Shown: positions 11,505 through 21,434 of the stretch, in pieces
Layout: the number at the start of each line of letters is the position of its first letter
How positions within the stretch are numbered: position 1 is the stretch's first letter
DNA from: Fusarium oxysporum f. sp. lycopersici 4287
Taxonomy: Eukaryota > Ascomycota > Sordariomycetes > Hypocreales > Nectriaceae
Assembly: GCF_000149955.1 (NCBI RefSeq)
Contig: NC_030988.1
Coordinates: 262,174-326,173, forward strand
Direction of reading: 5' to 3'
Length of the DNA: 64,000 nt
The notes under the pieces: model-generated
What the model was told of the DNA's origin: nothing
The model's database searches: none
The model's input: only the letters and a program-made list of their open reading frames with translations
Made by a program: the position numbers and the translations under genes

Positions 11505-11888
11505 ATGTCTCAACAGACACTTCCAAACTTGGCATACAGCTGGCCTATGTATTGTCTTGAGTGCGATATTCTTGCAAGATGCCGGTGGAAGTTGGGGGGT
11601 AACCAACAGTCACATACAGTAAGAACCGCCTATCCACTGGATAGTATTGGATCAGTACGCTGTGACAAGTGCGCCTCAGCCTGCAGCCAGTCATTTGTTC
11701 CGACTATGATTGAAAGCTACCAAGCTAGACCGGAAATGCTATATCAGCCTGTCGTAAGGCGTTTTTTAGGTGACAGTGGTTCATTTTCTTCCAAACGCCC
11801 CAATAGCATTCAGCCAGGCCTGATGTCAGGCCCTATAACGTTAACACAATGCAGAGAAAATCCTGGATTGCGGCCCATTTTAAGATAA
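11505..11888 (+). CDS. Doubtful 127-aa ORF with CxxC pairs
   Basis: An ATG-started frame of 127 aa. Two cysteine pairs are visible, YCLEC near residue 17 and RCDKC near residue 53, followed by ACSQS. That spacing could form a small zinc ribbon, but no family is recognised and no promoter or intron supports it. It lies in a relic-rich gap and may be chance. Confidence 0.22.
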   Translation: MSQQTLPNLAYSWPMYCLECDILARCRWKLGGNQQSHTVRTAYPLDSIGSVRCDKCASACSQSFVPTMIESYQARPEMLYQPVVRRFLGDSGSFSSKRPNSIQPGLMSGPITLTQCRENPGLRPILR

Positions 11889-12091
11889 TTGCCGGTAACA
11901 TATACAGCAAGACAGAGGCCCTGCTATTGTTTAGGTAAGCTGGAAGTGCCTAGCGATAGGTGTGAAACTATTCCTAAGACCTCTTAAAGCATTTTTGTCT
12001 GTTCAAGAACTAATAGCACTACAGATAATGGCCTGGGAATCATTGAGTCAAGTCGGTTTTGAGTAACAAGAGCCTGTAATACTGTTCTTTA

Positions 12092-12232
12092 ATGGCGCGC
12101 CTTGAGAAGGATAACCATGACCCGACAGAGCATTTGAGCTTTCTTGACAAAGAAGCGAGTGAGACACATTTACTCCTGTCTGTGGCTTTGTTGATGCTCG
12201 GAATACTTATTGGAGCATGGTGCCTACCTTAA
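12092..12232 (+). CDS. Doubtful 46-aa ORF with one helix
   Basis: A short ATG-started frame: a charged N-terminal half (MARLEKDNHDPTEHLSFLDK) followed by a hydrophobic run ending in LIGAWCLP and a stop. The layout is like a tail-anchored micropeptide. There is no other support. Confidence 0.18.
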   Translation: MARLEKDNHDPTEHLSFLDKEASETHLLLSVALLMLGILIGAWCLP

Positions 12233-12384
12233 AGGTTATATATCGACTGTTTCAAGTACGGCTCCATAAATGTTTGGGGACTTTAGGCTTATTGAGGCTC
12301 GTTTGTTTGGTATAAGCTCGTGATACACTTTGTCATATCAATTAACTCTAATAAAACAGAATCTCTGGTCTATCTGAATAATAT

Positions 12385-12448
12385 TAGGATAGGAATAGAT
12401 AGGATAAGATAGAATAAGTTTAGGTAGCATAGGATAAGCTATCAAATT
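12385..12448 (+). repeat. Low-complexity AGGATA/AGATAG repeat
   Basis: A degenerate run of 5-6 bp purine-rich words (AGGATAGGAATAG, AGGATAAG) over about 64 bp. It is a decayed microsatellite with no coding meaning. Confidence 0.6.
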
Positions 12449-13156
12449 TTGCTATACGCAGGTGAAACCTAATCGACAGATAAAAGGCGCATGTTTTCAT
12501 TTATAAAGTTAATGCAGTCCCTCCTATATTCTATGTTTATTCTACTTTACATTGAAATGTTTCCAGCGCCTGCGCAGATACCCCCGACATTTGTTCATGC
12601 ATTCTATGCCAGTGAAGCAGTGCTAGGTCAGTAACACTCCGCTTCTTGGCGTTGACGGGTCATCATCATGACATCACGTTGCTGGCCGCAGAGAGTTTGG
12701 ATAAAGTCCCAAATTTTACCAGTAGGTAATTATAGGATGAGTTCTTACTCCAGTCACGGCAGGTGGCGGGGTTCATAGACTCATCTGAAATGTCTCCCAA
12801 GCCAGACATTAGCCATTATAGACGCAATGGCCTAACCAAGCGGCCAGCTTTGGAGTGCTTCTGAAGCTTTGGTTAAAGAAGCAATACATGTGCTCTAAAA
12901 GGGGCAATAAAAACAAATATAGACCTGCCACTGATGTCCTCTAGCTAAGGTTTGATGCCAATTATAGATAGGCCTACAACGCATCCGGTGGGTTTCTGCC
13001 TCAAATTGAGAGGAAGCCTAAATTTAGAAATGAGGAAGAGAGAAACGGAGGAGGACGAGTGAACATCACCCCTGTTGATAACAGGACATGATGATAATCG
13101 GGCAAAAGCACGGCAACGGGCTGAGATAATCTTACAGTTTTGAGCACTTGTACAGT

Positions 13157-13500
13157 ACGTAAGGATAAGATAGATGACTCAATAATGATTGAGTTCTTGA
13201 CAAAGGAGACGGCAGTACCTCGACTGTCTTTCCTTTGCCGAGTAAGAGTAATAAAAGTGGATGTGCTTAGACGAGAAATGTTCTTGACTGAAGCCAACGG
13301 TATCAAGAGGTGACATATTAGAATCGAAGTTCACCGAACCGCCTTCGGTCATCTCTCAGGACTTAATGCATGTTACTGTTTGTGACAGAGGATAGTTGAG
13401 ATACTGTATACAAACTAGACACTGGGCCTATTCCTGGCTTTCTCTGTTGCGAATGATAAACGTCAGCTTGGGATTCGATGTGCCGAGAAAAGGTATGGCT
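13157..13500 (+). repeat. Segmental duplication, right flank (copy of 9480-9849)
   Basis: Homologous to 9480-9849 in the same orientation, with scattered substitutions and indels. Here the unit continues through another 550 bp of upstream DNA into the intact LysM-like gene, so this is the more complete copy. Confidence 0.75.
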
Positions 13501-14048
13501 GACTACATACTCTGTTTTCATTTAATCAAAATAGGGAATACTAAATATTCATAGCACTTAGTTACTGATTATGGAAAGACCTGCAGTACAAAGAGCTTCC
13601 CGCCTCTCTTTCTTCTGCACAACCCAACTCCTCAACACGTGAGAAAGAAAGCAAACCACACTGTTAAATAGGTTGAACGGTCTAGTGTCTTTGGCGGAAA
13701 CGTTGTTTGAAGATACGTTGGGAATCAGCAACTAATCTTTCGGTCAAATAAAACATCTGTATGCAAAAGTAATTCGGAAAGCTACTCATTCAACGATAGC
13801 GACCGTGGCCCGCAGCGCGAAGCAGGCAAGGCCCCACACTGGTCTAATACGTGGCTGGATTGGACGATTCAGAAATAGCATGATCTCTTCAGATATTTCA
13901 ATTATATTTCTATAAGCTATGCTATGCTGTTCATGTGCTATATTTAGGTAGGTCTCAATGTGTTGCATATTAAAACAGCATCATTCGCCAGTATATAGCT
14001 TGCCATTTGGAACGACTTAGAACACGCTCACCAATGCTGGCATAAACC
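13501..14048. other. Upstream region of LysM-like gene
   Basis: Holds the presumed promoter of the intact gene, including GTATATAG at about 13991, some 55 bp before the start codon. This segment is absent from the broken copy. No gene was seen. Confidence 0.5.
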
Positions 14049-14990
14049 ATGAATTCATTGATCTGGCTCTGGCTGTATCCTCTTGTCAGCGCGGCTTGCG
14101 ACGCAAATTATGCCTTGTGGTCTCCACATTTCGGCATGACTGTGATAAATGACCTTATTCCTGCACTTCCTCAGGTTAGCGTAGAGGAATTCGAGAGTAT
14201 AAATGAAGGTATCGACGCTGATAAGATAGGGACAGGTGGGACGTACACAGTGCCATATGGTAGTGAGATGACTATTAATAAACCTGCTATATGGTCTGGA
14301 AATTGCCCCAAAACCCTGCTGTTACTCGGAGAGGAGACAACCCAAAACACCCCAATGCCATCCCAACAGTCAACACTATCTACTTCAACAAAAGAAAATA
14401 CTAATACACCTGTACCTGCGTCTGAAACAACACCTGATCATACAACAACCAGTACTGCAGGCACACACAAGACCGCCGACCAAACTAATATTAAGCCAAC
14501 CGGGCAGGCGACTGATACCACTCGTAACAATACCCCGACACTAGTAAAAACAGGCTCAAAGAAGGCCACTGGTTCAGCTGGTAGTAAGCCAACCGGGGCA
14601 GCTACCGATGTCACAAGTCAGAGTGCCGACCCTACGACCCCAACATCGGCAGAGACACACTCTCCTACGGCGAAACCATGGACTTGTTGGGCGTCGAAGG
14701 ACCGTACTTTATTAGATAACACCTACAAAAAGACAAGGATGACAGCAGTCAACGAATTTTGTCGGCAATTCAAGGAAAAGCCACTTACACCCAAGAATCC
14801 CAAGAGCAATTTGGAACAGAAAGATTTAGCTCTGTTTGCATACGTAAGATCAACATGTGATATCGATAAGTATGAATTCAGTGAGGCAGCATGTCTCACA
14901 TGTTTTGGAGTAATCGAAAAGGAATGTTCTGACCGTGGAGGCTCGCTTGAAGACGGCTGTGCTACTGTCTGGATTGCAAAACCTTCATAG
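14049..14990 (+). CDS. Secreted LysM-like protein with Thr/Ser-rich linker and Cys-rich C-terminus
   Basis: A single exon of 313 aa. Residues 1-16 form a signal peptide (MNSLIWLWLYPLVSAA). Residues 17-90 resemble a fungal LysM module, bounded by cysteines (ACDANYALWS to GNCPKTL) and containing VSVEEFESINEGIDADKI and TYTVPYGSEM. LysM modules bind chitin or related glycans. Next is about 110 residues rich in Thr, Ser, Pro and Lys, probably O-glycosylated, with a repeated KPTG motif. The last about 100 residues hold seven cysteines (TCW, FCR, TCD, ACLTC, ECS, GCA). Probably extracellular or wall-associated; effector-like roles are known for some LysM proteins but are only a guess here. A broken paralogue lies 4 kb upstream. 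The intact copy is CpG-poorer than the broken one. Confidence 0.78.
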   Translation: MNSLIWLWLYPLVSAACDANYALWSPHFGMTVINDLIPALPQVSVEEFESINEGIDADKIGTGGTYTVPYGSEMTINKPAIWSGNCPKTLLLLGEETTQNTPMPSQQSTLSTSTKENTNTPVPASETTPDHTTTSTAGTHKTADQTNIKPTGQATDTTRNNTPTLVKTGSKKATGSAGSKPTGAATDVTSQSADPTTPTSAETHSPTAKPWTCWASKDRTLLDNTYKKTRMTAVNEFCRQFKEKPLTPKNPKSNLEQKDLALFAYVRSTCDIDKYEFSEAACLTCFGVIEKECSDRGGSLEDGCATVWIAKPS

Positions 14991-16357
14991 CCAGCGGTTT
15001 GAAACCATATGAATTTCATAGATTGCCTATGAGATAGCGGTGTACATTATTTATGGGGCTGGCCTGACTATGAATCTTCTAGTTTTAAAGGAGACATGAT
15101 TGAAGTATGGCTACTAGTTTAGCTATGGTAGTAGGTTATGTTTATCACGTAGAAATAAGACTCTCGATGGGAACAAGTGTAGGAAGCCCAGTACGAGCGT
15201 TCTTCTAGGTTTATATTTCAAATGATGAAGTTTGTTTGTCTTGCACTCAAACTAACATAATGTTTAACTGAATTATTCTCTCTAATACGAAAATGATTTG
15301 TTGGGGATGCATGCTTCTTAAATATTAGTCTAGATAGGATCCAAGTAATGAATACCGCCCCAAGATTAGCAGCCGTTCTCCACTATCGGGTAGTTTATCT
15401 TGAACCATGAATAGGCTGCTGGCAAGACATTCAGCTAAGTTCAGTTTACTTTCTACTGTACACTTCTGCTTCCCATTCTTCGTTTCCCAACCTACAATAC
15501 TAAATCTTGAGCGGTTCAAAGATAACTGAATCTGAAGTTTACTGTACCGGTCATTTGTAGGGCGAATACCGACCCTCATGCAGAAGGACAGCCAATAACA
15601 GGCATACTGGTAATATGAGAAATAGTTTTGATGACTATGACCAGCTCCATTGTTGGAGGTTGATTATTAATACCATGATGGCATCTGCTCAGCGACTGTA
15701 GAAATTGCCAATCTGTGACGATATTCTGGTGTGAATATTTGGCAGCCACTCAGCATCGATGATTCTGCCGAGAAAGAAACGTTAGAGATTGCACGTGTAC
15801 TTGGCCCAAAATCTCGATCTTCCAGGGCGAAAAGAGCCCTTTTCACTAATTCATCAACGTTCAGTAACGACAAGCCATTGGATAATATTACTGCATCCGT
15901 TGGTCTCTCCGGAGAACGGACTCATCAAGCAGAAGATTAGGTGCAACCTTGCAGAATACATGTGGTCAAGGGCGACTACTCCCGCGTTGTCCGGGGTGGG
16001 CTGTTTTAACGGTAGTTTCGATGTCCGAAGACGAGCGTTGGGTCATGATGCATGTACTAGGAGAAAACCTTGTCTTTTTCTCTTGGGTCTCCGGGACAAT
16101 CAGGTTTCACAATTGTATCAGATCACATCCAGACTCCTGCTAACCTGGTTGATTGACTTGACACATAAAGAAGGCAGCACCAATCCCGGGAAATGGATAT
16201 GTCACTCACAAATCCTGTTGCCTTCCCTACTTCCTTCTCTTCTTTTCTCTTCATCCTCAAGTACGCCCGTTCAGGGTTCTGTACTTAATCTATCTCTCGT
16301 CACATACCTCTACGTGTTTAGCCAAAACTCCTTCTGCCTAGATCAAGTGCCGGCGAC
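14991..16357. other. Intergenic, only chance-looking frames
   Basis: 1.37 kb. A 191-codon open frame (15789-16364) begins without an ATG, has low-complexity Ser/Leu runs and matches nothing; I do not call it. An ATG-started 69-aa frame at 15731-15940 is also unsupported. Confidence 0.4.
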
Positions 16358-16717
16358 ATGGTAAAACAAATCTCTGATGGGCATCTTGTCATATTGGATG
16401 CCCCCTGGCAATGGATATGTCACAGATGCAATGTTGCCTACAGGTTTGCCGTCACCAACCGCTGTTTGGGGGATGGGCATCGATTTTGCCTCAATAGTAA
16501 AGTATCCGGCGCTGCCTGCCAAGATTTAATTGACATTCGATACCTCTCAATCGGCCAACGAATACGGTCAACACATTGTTGGAACGAATGCCGTTATCCT
16601 TTGCATTGCAGAGAACAAAAAGATTGCAAGAGGTTATGGGTTTCGTTTGGTGAAGAAGGGGAAATGATTAATGGAAATACGTCTTCTGGGGGGAGGGAAG
16701 GTCAAGGTCAAGTTTGA
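16358..16717 (+). CDS. Small Cys-rich hypothetical protein (CxxC ... RCLxDGHxFC type)
   Basis: An ATG-started frame of 119 aa. Near residues 17-45 it reads WQWICHRCNVAYRFAVTNRC, then LGDGHRFC: a CxxC pair, a C-x-x-DGH-x-FC group and an aromatic lead-in, suggestive of a small zinc-binding fold. I have an impression that this arrangement occurs in uncharacterised fungal proteins, but cannot name a family. A second group near residue 73 reads HCWNECRYPLHC. The Gly/Ser-rich tail may be past the true end of the gene, and an intron starting near GTAAAGT at about 16498 is possible. Function unknown. Confidence 0.42.
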   Translation: MVKQISDGHLVILDAPWQWICHRCNVAYRFAVTNRCLGDGHRFCLNSKVSGAACQDLIDIRYLSIGQRIRSTHCWNECRYPLHCREQKDCKRLWVSFGEEGEMINGNTSSGGREGQGQV

Positions 16718-17000
16718 GGTACAAGAGCGCTCGATCTAAGAGCGTTTATTCGGTTAGTACGGTAGAATGAAGAAGCTCTGTTACTAATCACTGTTTGTGG
16801 CGGAAAGTAGGTACTCGCGAACGGAATTAGTCCGCATCCAATTCAAGATCGGAATCCAGACACATTGAGGCTAGCAAAACTGTGGACCCGCTCCTAAGAT
16901 TAAAAGGTCGGCTAACAGAGCTGCCCCGTAACTGGACTGGGGTTCGTCCCATGATAGGATTAGTGTCTTTACGCTAAGCTGATTCAGGCAATATTATGGA

Positions 17001-17138
17001 TTCATCTGTGAACTCATCTGTGAACTCATCTGTGAACTCATCTGTGAACTCATCTGTGAACTCATCTGTGAACTCATCTGTGAACTCATCTGTGAACTCG
17101 TGAACTCGTATGTGAACTCGTATGTGAACTCGTATGCG
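17001..17138 (+). repeat. 12-bp minisatellite (AACTCATCTGTG)
   Basis: Seven perfect tandem units of AACTCATCTGTG run from 17011 to 17094, preceded by a partial unit and followed by a short unit and three variants (AACTCGTATGTG twice, AACTCGTATGCG). Read on the minus strand in an ATG-started frame (17183-16974) it gives repeated FTDE tetrapeptides. The array is intergenic and is best read as a minisatellite. Confidence 0.95.
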
Positions 17139-17335
17139 AGCTTGATGCTGAAGTACACCTTCGCGCATCATCCTTGGAGCCATTCATCAAACTTGGTCCT
17201 GTTAAAGGGTTGCTAGATCACCCATGCGACAGACATATAATGACGACGATGTATATGTAATGACTAAATAACTCCAACGAATTAAGACTCTCCAAAGCAT
17301 GTCAGCGGACTCGACTTGATTTCACTTCCCTCATT

Positions 17336-18595
17336 ATGTGCTCAACACCTTCATCGATTCAAGCCTATGAACCAGCCACAAATAATGTCAGGTTCAAAGA
17401 GATTGATGAAAACTATAAGCTGAACGGACGCCAATGTGGTATTTGTGGCCATTGGAAAATAAACTTGAATAGGCATGTTTTGACGCAGCATAGTGGATCC
17501 ATGCAAGCCCTGGTACGGATGAATTCAATCTCCCGCGCATAAAGTGTTTGCTGCTGACCAATAAGAAAGCTCTCAAATGGCGAAGCCACTCGTGATAAGC
17601 GCAGATACATACTGCAGCGCCTTAAGAATGAGAGGCTGAAAGCAACCTTTCCACCAGAGCTGCTTGCTCTTGTCCGCCAGATGAGAGAGTCGCAGCCTGC
17701 AAAGGTTCGATATTTCGGTGGCCGATTCCTACGCGGGCCACTGGGGGGCCAAGTGGTGTCTGGTATGCCGCAGTTTTTTGAAAAGTCGTCCGGCAGGCTG
17801 AAATACTGTTATATGGACCTCATCGACCCTTCAAAAATGAGTTCCAGCAGCCGACAAATAGCGAAGAGAACATGCAACATGTCACCTGCGCAACCGTTCC
17901 CCAACAAATCATGGTTTAGAGGCTCTGATTTTCAAGTCACGACCTCGATATCGACTAATGTTTGGACGCCGGACAAGTACCCAAACTGGAAGGGGCCTCC
18001 TGGATTCCTTGTCGGTCAAGATCCGACCTGGATTCCCGGACACCTCCGCCAGTGTGCCTTTTGCACAAGATCTGTGTGCAATTGCATACATAAACAAGTC
18101 CGCCAGGAGAAACCATCTATTGTGGATACAGTAAACATGGGCGAGGGAGCTTGGGCAACAACTGACTACAAGCGTGGCGAGTTTTTGGGCGAGTTGGTGG
18201 GTGAACTAGCGCCTATTGACTATTATACCGACGGCTGGGCAGCCGACCTGTCCCGCGACGACCTTTCGCCGGGCGGCAAGGAAGTCACATGGTGTCAGGT
18301 ATATCCCCGCTACATGGGGAACTGGGTGCGCAAAGTCAACCATTCTTGCGAGTCCAATTGCAAATTTGAATCGTGGAACATCTCAGGAAGGTGGCGTGTG
18401 ATGCTGCGAGCAACTCGTCATATCAAGCGAAACAGTTGGATTCTTGTCAACTATGGAGAGGAATATTGGGCGGAAAATCATGCATGTCTTTGTGGCAGCC
18501 GTTACTGTATTAGCAATCAGGATGCGGGGATAAGAAGAGCGGGACCATCTCAGGAGGGAACGCCCGGGCCAGATGACGGGATATCGTCTTGTTAA
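17336..18595 (+). CDS. C2H2-like zinc finger plus SET-domain protein (putative lysine methyltransferase)
   Basis: Two exons, 17336-17512 and 17570-18595, give 400 aa. The 57-bp intron has a CTGAC branch site and consistent phase, though the donor GTACGG is weak. Exon 1 carries CGICGHWKINLNRHVLTQH, a shortened C2H2 finger (residues about 34-52). Residues about 217-236 hold a Cys cluster (QCAFCTRSVCNC) like a minimal pre-SET zinc site. The SET domain spans about 249-360, with GEGAWATTDYKRGEFLGE, the cofactor and active-site motif NHSCESNCKF (from about 316) and NYGEEYW. A post-SET CLCGSRYC follows. These are the key SET motifs, so catalysis is plausible, on histone or other lysines. Nuclear location is inferred. 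The exact subfamily was not identified. Without the intron, the SET frame would start at ATG 17681. Confidence 0.82.
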
Positions 18596-19578
18596 TAGAG
18601 GAAAGTAATGATGTCCCCGTAGCATATAGCGGATGTGAAAGTGTGGAGTACAGTACTGTACAGAGTAGGAGAAGTAAAGTAATATTGTTGAAAGTGAGAC
18701 ACGATTCCTTACCTCCCAGAAGTCAACGCCAGGCCATGAATCACTCAGCTTCTCTGCTTAAATGATACGTGTCAGGAATACCACCAGTCACGACAGACGG
18801 GCCCTGAATATTCAAGCATCATTTCCCTCATCTGAAGCCGATGGCTAGCTATAAAATTGGCTCCTTCAGCGTGTTATACCTAGAAAATTCAATACGTTTG
18901 AATCCATATTCAAGTACACGCTCTCTAATTAGCCCAATTGTGAGTGTGTTACTAGTGTAGTAATGTCTTGATAAGGAGTAATGGCTGCTTAATTAAGCTA
19001 GATTTATACTCAATGAAGCTAGGACACTGTCCACGAGAACTACATCACCCGAACTACCAGTAGGACCTCAGTCTGGATTCAGACTTATTGCATCTCACTG
19101 TAATACTTCATTAGCTAACAGTTTTCCTGCTTAACGCCAGCATAGCAAATGTCGGGAAGAATATTAGCCTGTACGTGATAATTGGAATCGAAATAGTTCG
19201 TTTCCCAATATGTAACCGTCTCGTGTCGGATCGTCAGAGAGGGCTGGAATTAGATTTCGTCTCCTCCAAGTGCTTCAGAGCCAAGCTGCTTCTTCATGTT
19301 TTGCATGAAAGTGTTGTATTCATCATCATGAGCCCGCCCCTTCATTCGCGATTTCTAGGTCGAGGCAAAGAAGAGAAGATAATGAACACCACACCAAGAC
19401 ATGATTAGTCAGTCGATTGTCAATGTTATACGGCTATGTATGCGGAGCTATTTAATGCCGAAACTAAGCATATTAAAGAAGGATAAAGAAACTCTTCAAG
19501 CTCGCCGCTACTTCCGATTTCATTGCTTTATATTATGTACATAGTTCAATCTTCGGAGCATCCTTTTTCCATGCAGTG
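18596..19578. other. Convergent intergenic region
   Basis: About 980 bp between the SET gene and the minus-strand membrane gene. AT-rich with no recognised feature. Short frames are chance. Confidence 0.5.
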
Positions 19579-20220
19579 TCAAACTACCACAAGATTCGCT
19601 GCCTCTTCTGATGTAATAAAGTCCTCCTTATCTACCCAGGCTGGATGGGGTAGTGGCTTGATCCCGGCCGCTGCTAGGAGCTTTCTCGTGTCGACCAGCA
19701 TCTGTTGAAGAAAGTCGGGAACGCCTAAGTTCAAAACGTAGGACAAGGATAGTATGAAGAATATCCATCCCATGCACCAAAGCGCACTTAAGAAGATAGA
19801 CATGGCACGGCAGTGCTTGGCGAGGCTCATGGATCCGTCCTCTTCAAGTAAGATCGACCAGTCCCAAGCAGTGAAAGCCACGTGTATGGACATAATCGTG
19901 AGAGCCACGGCAAGCAGGCCAACAGAGCAGACGACAAGTCCGCTCACGAAAAATGGCAGCTCTTTCCTGATGCTGTAAAAGGGCAAGATACCCCACAGGA
20001 CGACAAGAAAGAAGATTGTGTTGAGTACGAAGCACAGAAGGGCCTCTTGAGAGCCAGGCAAGAACGTATCAAGAAGAGATGGCGACAGCCGCTGGCCGAT
20101 GAACCACGCGAAGTAGCCTGATGCGCCTTGAATACCAAGGAAGATACTCGATAGTGCCGCTATCTCGAGGACGAGGGCAATGCTGCGAAGTGTATATTCA
20201 ACAAGAATGTTTCGTTTCAT
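19579..20220 (-). CDS. Hypothetical four-helix membrane protein
   Basis: The first ATG of the frame is at 20220 and gives 213 aa. Hydrophobic segments lie at about residues 10-33, 58-82, 88-116 and 140-165, with short loops and a cytosol-like hydrophilic tail (WVDKEDFITSEEAANLVVV). This resembles fungal MARVEL-type four-helix proteins in outline, but no diagnostic motif is visible, so the function is unknown. No intron is needed. It is convergent with the SET gene. Confidence 0.72.
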   Translation of the reverse strand: MKRNILVEYTLRSIALVLEIAALSSIFLGIQGASGYFAWFIGQRLSPSLLDTFLPGSQEALLCFVLNTIFFLVVLWGILPFYSIRKELPFFVSGLVVCSVGLLAVALTIMSIHVAFTAWDWSILLEEDGSMSLAKHCRAMSIFLSALWCMGWIFFILSLSYVLNLGVPDFLQQMLVDTRKLLAAAGIKPLPHPAWVDKEDFITSEEAANLVVV

Positions 20221-20972
20221 GGTGACTAAAGTTTCCTGCACACCTGTATGTTACAGGATATAGAAAATTGTCGAGGCTGCTGGGATTATCGACGGGAGTA
20301 GGTTATTATCAAGTGTCTTAAGACGTATATACGGCCCTTTGCCAAAGTACTGACTTCAGTGAAGGAGGATGATATATTGATTGGCGACGCTTGTATTAGC
20401 GCAATGCACGAATAGAGGACTATAAAGGCGCCAAGTCTGACAGGGGCCTTGGTGCTATCTAGGCTTTATGTTCATGACAAAGAACCCGTTATGTGCATTT
20501 CACGTTGAAGGTCTCCCTACTTGCCCTGTCTGGTTACTTGTATCAGAAGGTGGAGCTATGTTAACTCATTTCCTGTACCTAATGGCTTTTCATGGAAAGG
20601 GACGAAAAACGAAATGAAAAGAAAAAAAAAAAGAAGGAAAAGGAAAAGGTAGTGAAATTTTGAAAGATAGAATAAAGAGTATCTAGGCCCTTACCAGTCT
20701 TAGTACTGCCATATTAAGGGTAGTAGTCCTTATGGCCTATGAACAGCTATAAGATAGGCGGTTTCAGTGTTGATGAAATGTCATTTTCCACACTACACAA
20801 GAAGCTGATACTTTCTTTGCCTCTGAGGAAGATGCTAGTTATCTAGAGTATCACAGGATCAAGCCCTACCCCTAATTTTCCAACGCATCCTCATAGATTC
20901 CACATAACCGACCGGCCACTTCCACACAGCTGGCGAATCTGAGGTTCAGTTTAAAAGTGGAAATTACAGGAA
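20221..20972. other. Intergenic with purine tract
   Basis: Contains an A/G-rich tract (about 20603-20651) and otherwise no recognisable feature. It includes the promoter side of the minus-strand membrane gene. Confidence 0.5.
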
Positions 20973-21434
20973 TTATTGTTGAGGAGTCTGTCTCTTGAAG
21001 GTCGGTATAACCGGCCACAGTGAGGTGCCCATGAGCTTTTCTCGCGGTGTTGTGGATCTATCTGGCAACTTGCGCATTTGGGGATCATGTGCCCGTTTTT
21101 GAGCCGGACGTGGCTCACACAAGCCCCGAGCCTCATTACAACGGATCTTAGGAGCGAAGGATCAGCATACGGTTGGGGATTCTAAGCTGACACTGTAAAA
21201 GTTGCTCACCTTTCTCTCATGACAATGCTCGCATTCGATTGGGGCACACCTTCTAAGCTCTTTCACGCGAGGGAGGCGTTGGTGGAACGAAGGTGGACGG
21301 GGATGCGAAAACTCTTGCCAACGCTGTCCTGGCATTGTAGGCAAAAGTGGCTCGATGGGCCTTGGCGGCGGCGGCGGCGGCAGGGTATTGTAAGGAGAGT
21401 AGTGTCTGCCGTGACCTTCGACTTGGGTGTTCAT
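20973..21434 (-). CDS. Small Zn2Cys6-like protein, binuclear cluster incomplete
   Basis: Exons 21434-21210 and 21146-20973, joined in phase 0, give 132 aa; two in-frame stops just upstream fix the start. The N-terminal half is proline-rich. Across the splice the protein reads ECEHCHERKIRCNEARGLC: C68-x2-C71-x6-C78-x6-C85, the first four cysteines of a fungal Zn2Cys6 DNA-binding cluster with the basic ERKIRC core. The expected fifth and sixth cysteines are missing (EPRPAQ follows); Cys63 precedes instead. No activation or fungal-specific transcription factor domain follows. It may be a remnant or a small non-canonical regulator. The splice assignment is well supported because it restores the motif. 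Confidence 0.68.

Larger units (their letters stand above)
10346..13156. other. 2.8-kb intergenic, relic-like DNA and two weak ORFs
   Basis: No recognised gene. Two weak candidates (11505-11888 and 12092-12232) are listed separately. A T-rich then GC-richer patch at about 11070-11340 and a low-complexity AGGATA-type run near 12385-12448 are present. Otherwise nothing was seen. Confidence 0.45.

Noticed and set aside
15789..16364. 191-codon open frame on the plus strand
   Set aside because: It has no ATG start, contains low-complexity Ser and Leu runs and matches no family. Length alone is not enough in this composition.
16974..17183. FTDE repeat ORF as a RiPP (dikaritin-like) precursor
   Set aside because: No signal peptide, no Lys-Arg processing sites between units and no DUF3328 or other maturation genes nearby. 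The repeat is explained by a DNA minisatellite.
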